Shown piece by piece: positions 7,016 through 7,459 of a DNA stretch of 7,459 nucleotides. A program made the translations under genes and the position numbers. The DNA is from Actinomycetota bacterium (lineage in GTDB: Bacteria > Acidobacteriota > Blastocatellia > Chloracidobacteriales > Chloracidobacteriaceae): contig JAAFHI010000142.1 of the NCBI GenBank assembly GCA_013298335.1, positions 1 through 7,459 of the forward strand, read 5' to 3'. The notes beneath the pieces were generated by a model. The model saw only the letters and a list, made by a program, of their open reading frames with translations, was not told the origin of the DNA and did no database searches. Every line of letters begins with the position of its first letter. Positions within the stretch are counted from its first letter, which is position 1.

Positions 7016-7046
7016 GACCGCGTCGCCCGAACCATCAGACGCGGTC
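7016..7046 (+). other. perfect 9-bp inverted repeat between speA and the DHS-like gene
   Basis: GACCGCGTC (7016-7024) and GACGCGGTC (7038-7046) pair perfectly around a 13-nt loop. CCCGA (7026-7030) can alternatively pair with TCGGG (7048-7052). No T run follows, so it is not a standard rho-independent terminator. It may stabilise the 3' end of the speA message, tune read-through to the next gene, or bind a protein. Confidence 0.45.
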
Positions 7047-7081
7047 ATCGGGTCGCCGCCGACCGTTGCGAGCGAAAAGAT

Positions 7082-7459
7082 ATGAACAAAAAAGGCAAAA
7101 CCTCCCCGTTGTTGAAGCGTCCGACCGATCCGGTCCAGATCGACCGTGACCGTAGCGTGGCCGGCCTCCTGGACAAGCTGTCCGCCTCGTCGTTTCAGGC
7201 CCGGAACCTCGCCATCGCCCACAATATCTGGCTCAACATGCTCGACGATTCCTGCACCATCGTGCTCGGATTGACCGGGGCGCTGATTCCGGCGGGCATG
7301 CGGCGGGTGGTCGCGTGGCTCATCCGCAACCGGTACGTGGACGTGGTCGTCGCCGACGGAACGACCGTTTTTCACGACATCCACGAATCCCTTGGCCGTC
7401 AGCACTATCAGGGAGCGCCGCTGGTCGGGGCCACGGAGCTTCAGGAACAGCGCATTGGC
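7082..7459 (+). CDS. deoxyhypusine synthase family protein, 5' part (cut by window edge)
   Basis: The open frame runs from the ATG at 7082 through 126 codons to the last base, so the gene is incomplete at its 3' end. The family is recognised from FQARNLAIAHNIWLNML (38-54), CTIVLGLTGALIPAGMRR (58-75) and VFHDIHESLGRQHYQG (96-111), which follow the N-terminal half of bacterial deoxyhypusine-synthase-like proteins. True deoxyhypusine synthase moves an aminobutyl group from spermidine to eIF5A using NAD. Bacteria lack eIF5A, and bacterial relatives are thought to act on free polyamines, for example as homospermidine synthases. The position 106 nt after speA supports a polyamine role. Residues 91-95 read ADGTT where I would expect a (S/T)TGAN-type NAD-site motif. 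The catalytic lysine region lies beyond the window. The ribosome binding site is weak. Confidence 0.85.
   Translation, partial: MNKKGKTSPLLKRPTDPVQIDRDRSVAGLLDKLSASSFQARNLAIAHNIWLNMLDDSCTIVLGLTGALIPAGMRRVVAWLIRNRYVDVVVADGTTVFHDIHESLGRQHYQGAPLVGATELQEQRIG

Noticed and set aside
4969..7035. 688-codon open frame on the minus strand, antisense to speA
   Set aside because: Same artefact: the sense strand encodes a full SpeA with all motifs, and the antisense product resembles no known protein and spans the speA promoter.

Overview
The window is bacterial chromosome DNA from a GC-rich organism. It holds five protein-coding genes, one tRNA gene and several strong regulatory signals, with no sign of mobile DNA, CRISPR or phage genes. 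Codon use looks uniform across all genes and favours G or C at the third position. This also creates very long antisense open frames, which are artefacts. The genes do not fix the phylum. A biosynthetic arginine decarboxylase followed by a bacterial deoxyhypusine-synthase-like gene, plus a divergent UbiB-like gene beside shikimate kinase, suggests a Gram-negative lineage outside the well-studied groups. That placement is a guess.

Layout. Positions 1-102 are a leader containing a long imperfect hairpin (22-71) and a good ribosome binding site for pnp (103-2310, +), which encodes a complete polynucleotide phosphorylase. A classical rho-independent terminator (2333-2365) follows pnp. It meets head-on a second terminator (2397-2429) that serves genes coming from the right on the minus strand. 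That minus-strand unit reads, in transcription order: a UbiB/ABC1-family protein with degraded kinase motifs and two C-terminal membrane helices (4834-3131), shikimate kinase aroK (3126-2548), and the initiator tRNA-fMet (2511-2435). The first two are only 4 nt apart and are probably translationally coupled. The tRNA has its own promoter, whose -35 box contains the aroK stop codon.

An intergenic region of about 250 bp (4835-5085) separates this unit from the divergent plus-strand speA (5086-6975), biosynthetic arginine decarboxylase. speA has a strong promoter (TTGACA, 17-bp spacer, TACATT) and a short leader with repeated GACAC-type elements. After a 106-nt gap with a perfect 9-bp hairpin lies the 5' part of a deoxyhypusine-synthase-family gene (7082 to the window edge).

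Functionally the window joins RNA turnover (PNPase), translation initiation (tRNA-fMet), aromatic/chorismate biosynthesis (AroK), a possible membrane-associated lipid or quinone accessory protein (UbiB-like), and polyamine metabolism (SpeA plus the DHS-like protein). The most notable points are the UbiB-like protein that seems to have lost its kinase signature residues, the speA/DHS-like pair with an altered NAD-site motif, and the pnp leader hairpin. I found no clearly new multi-gene system.
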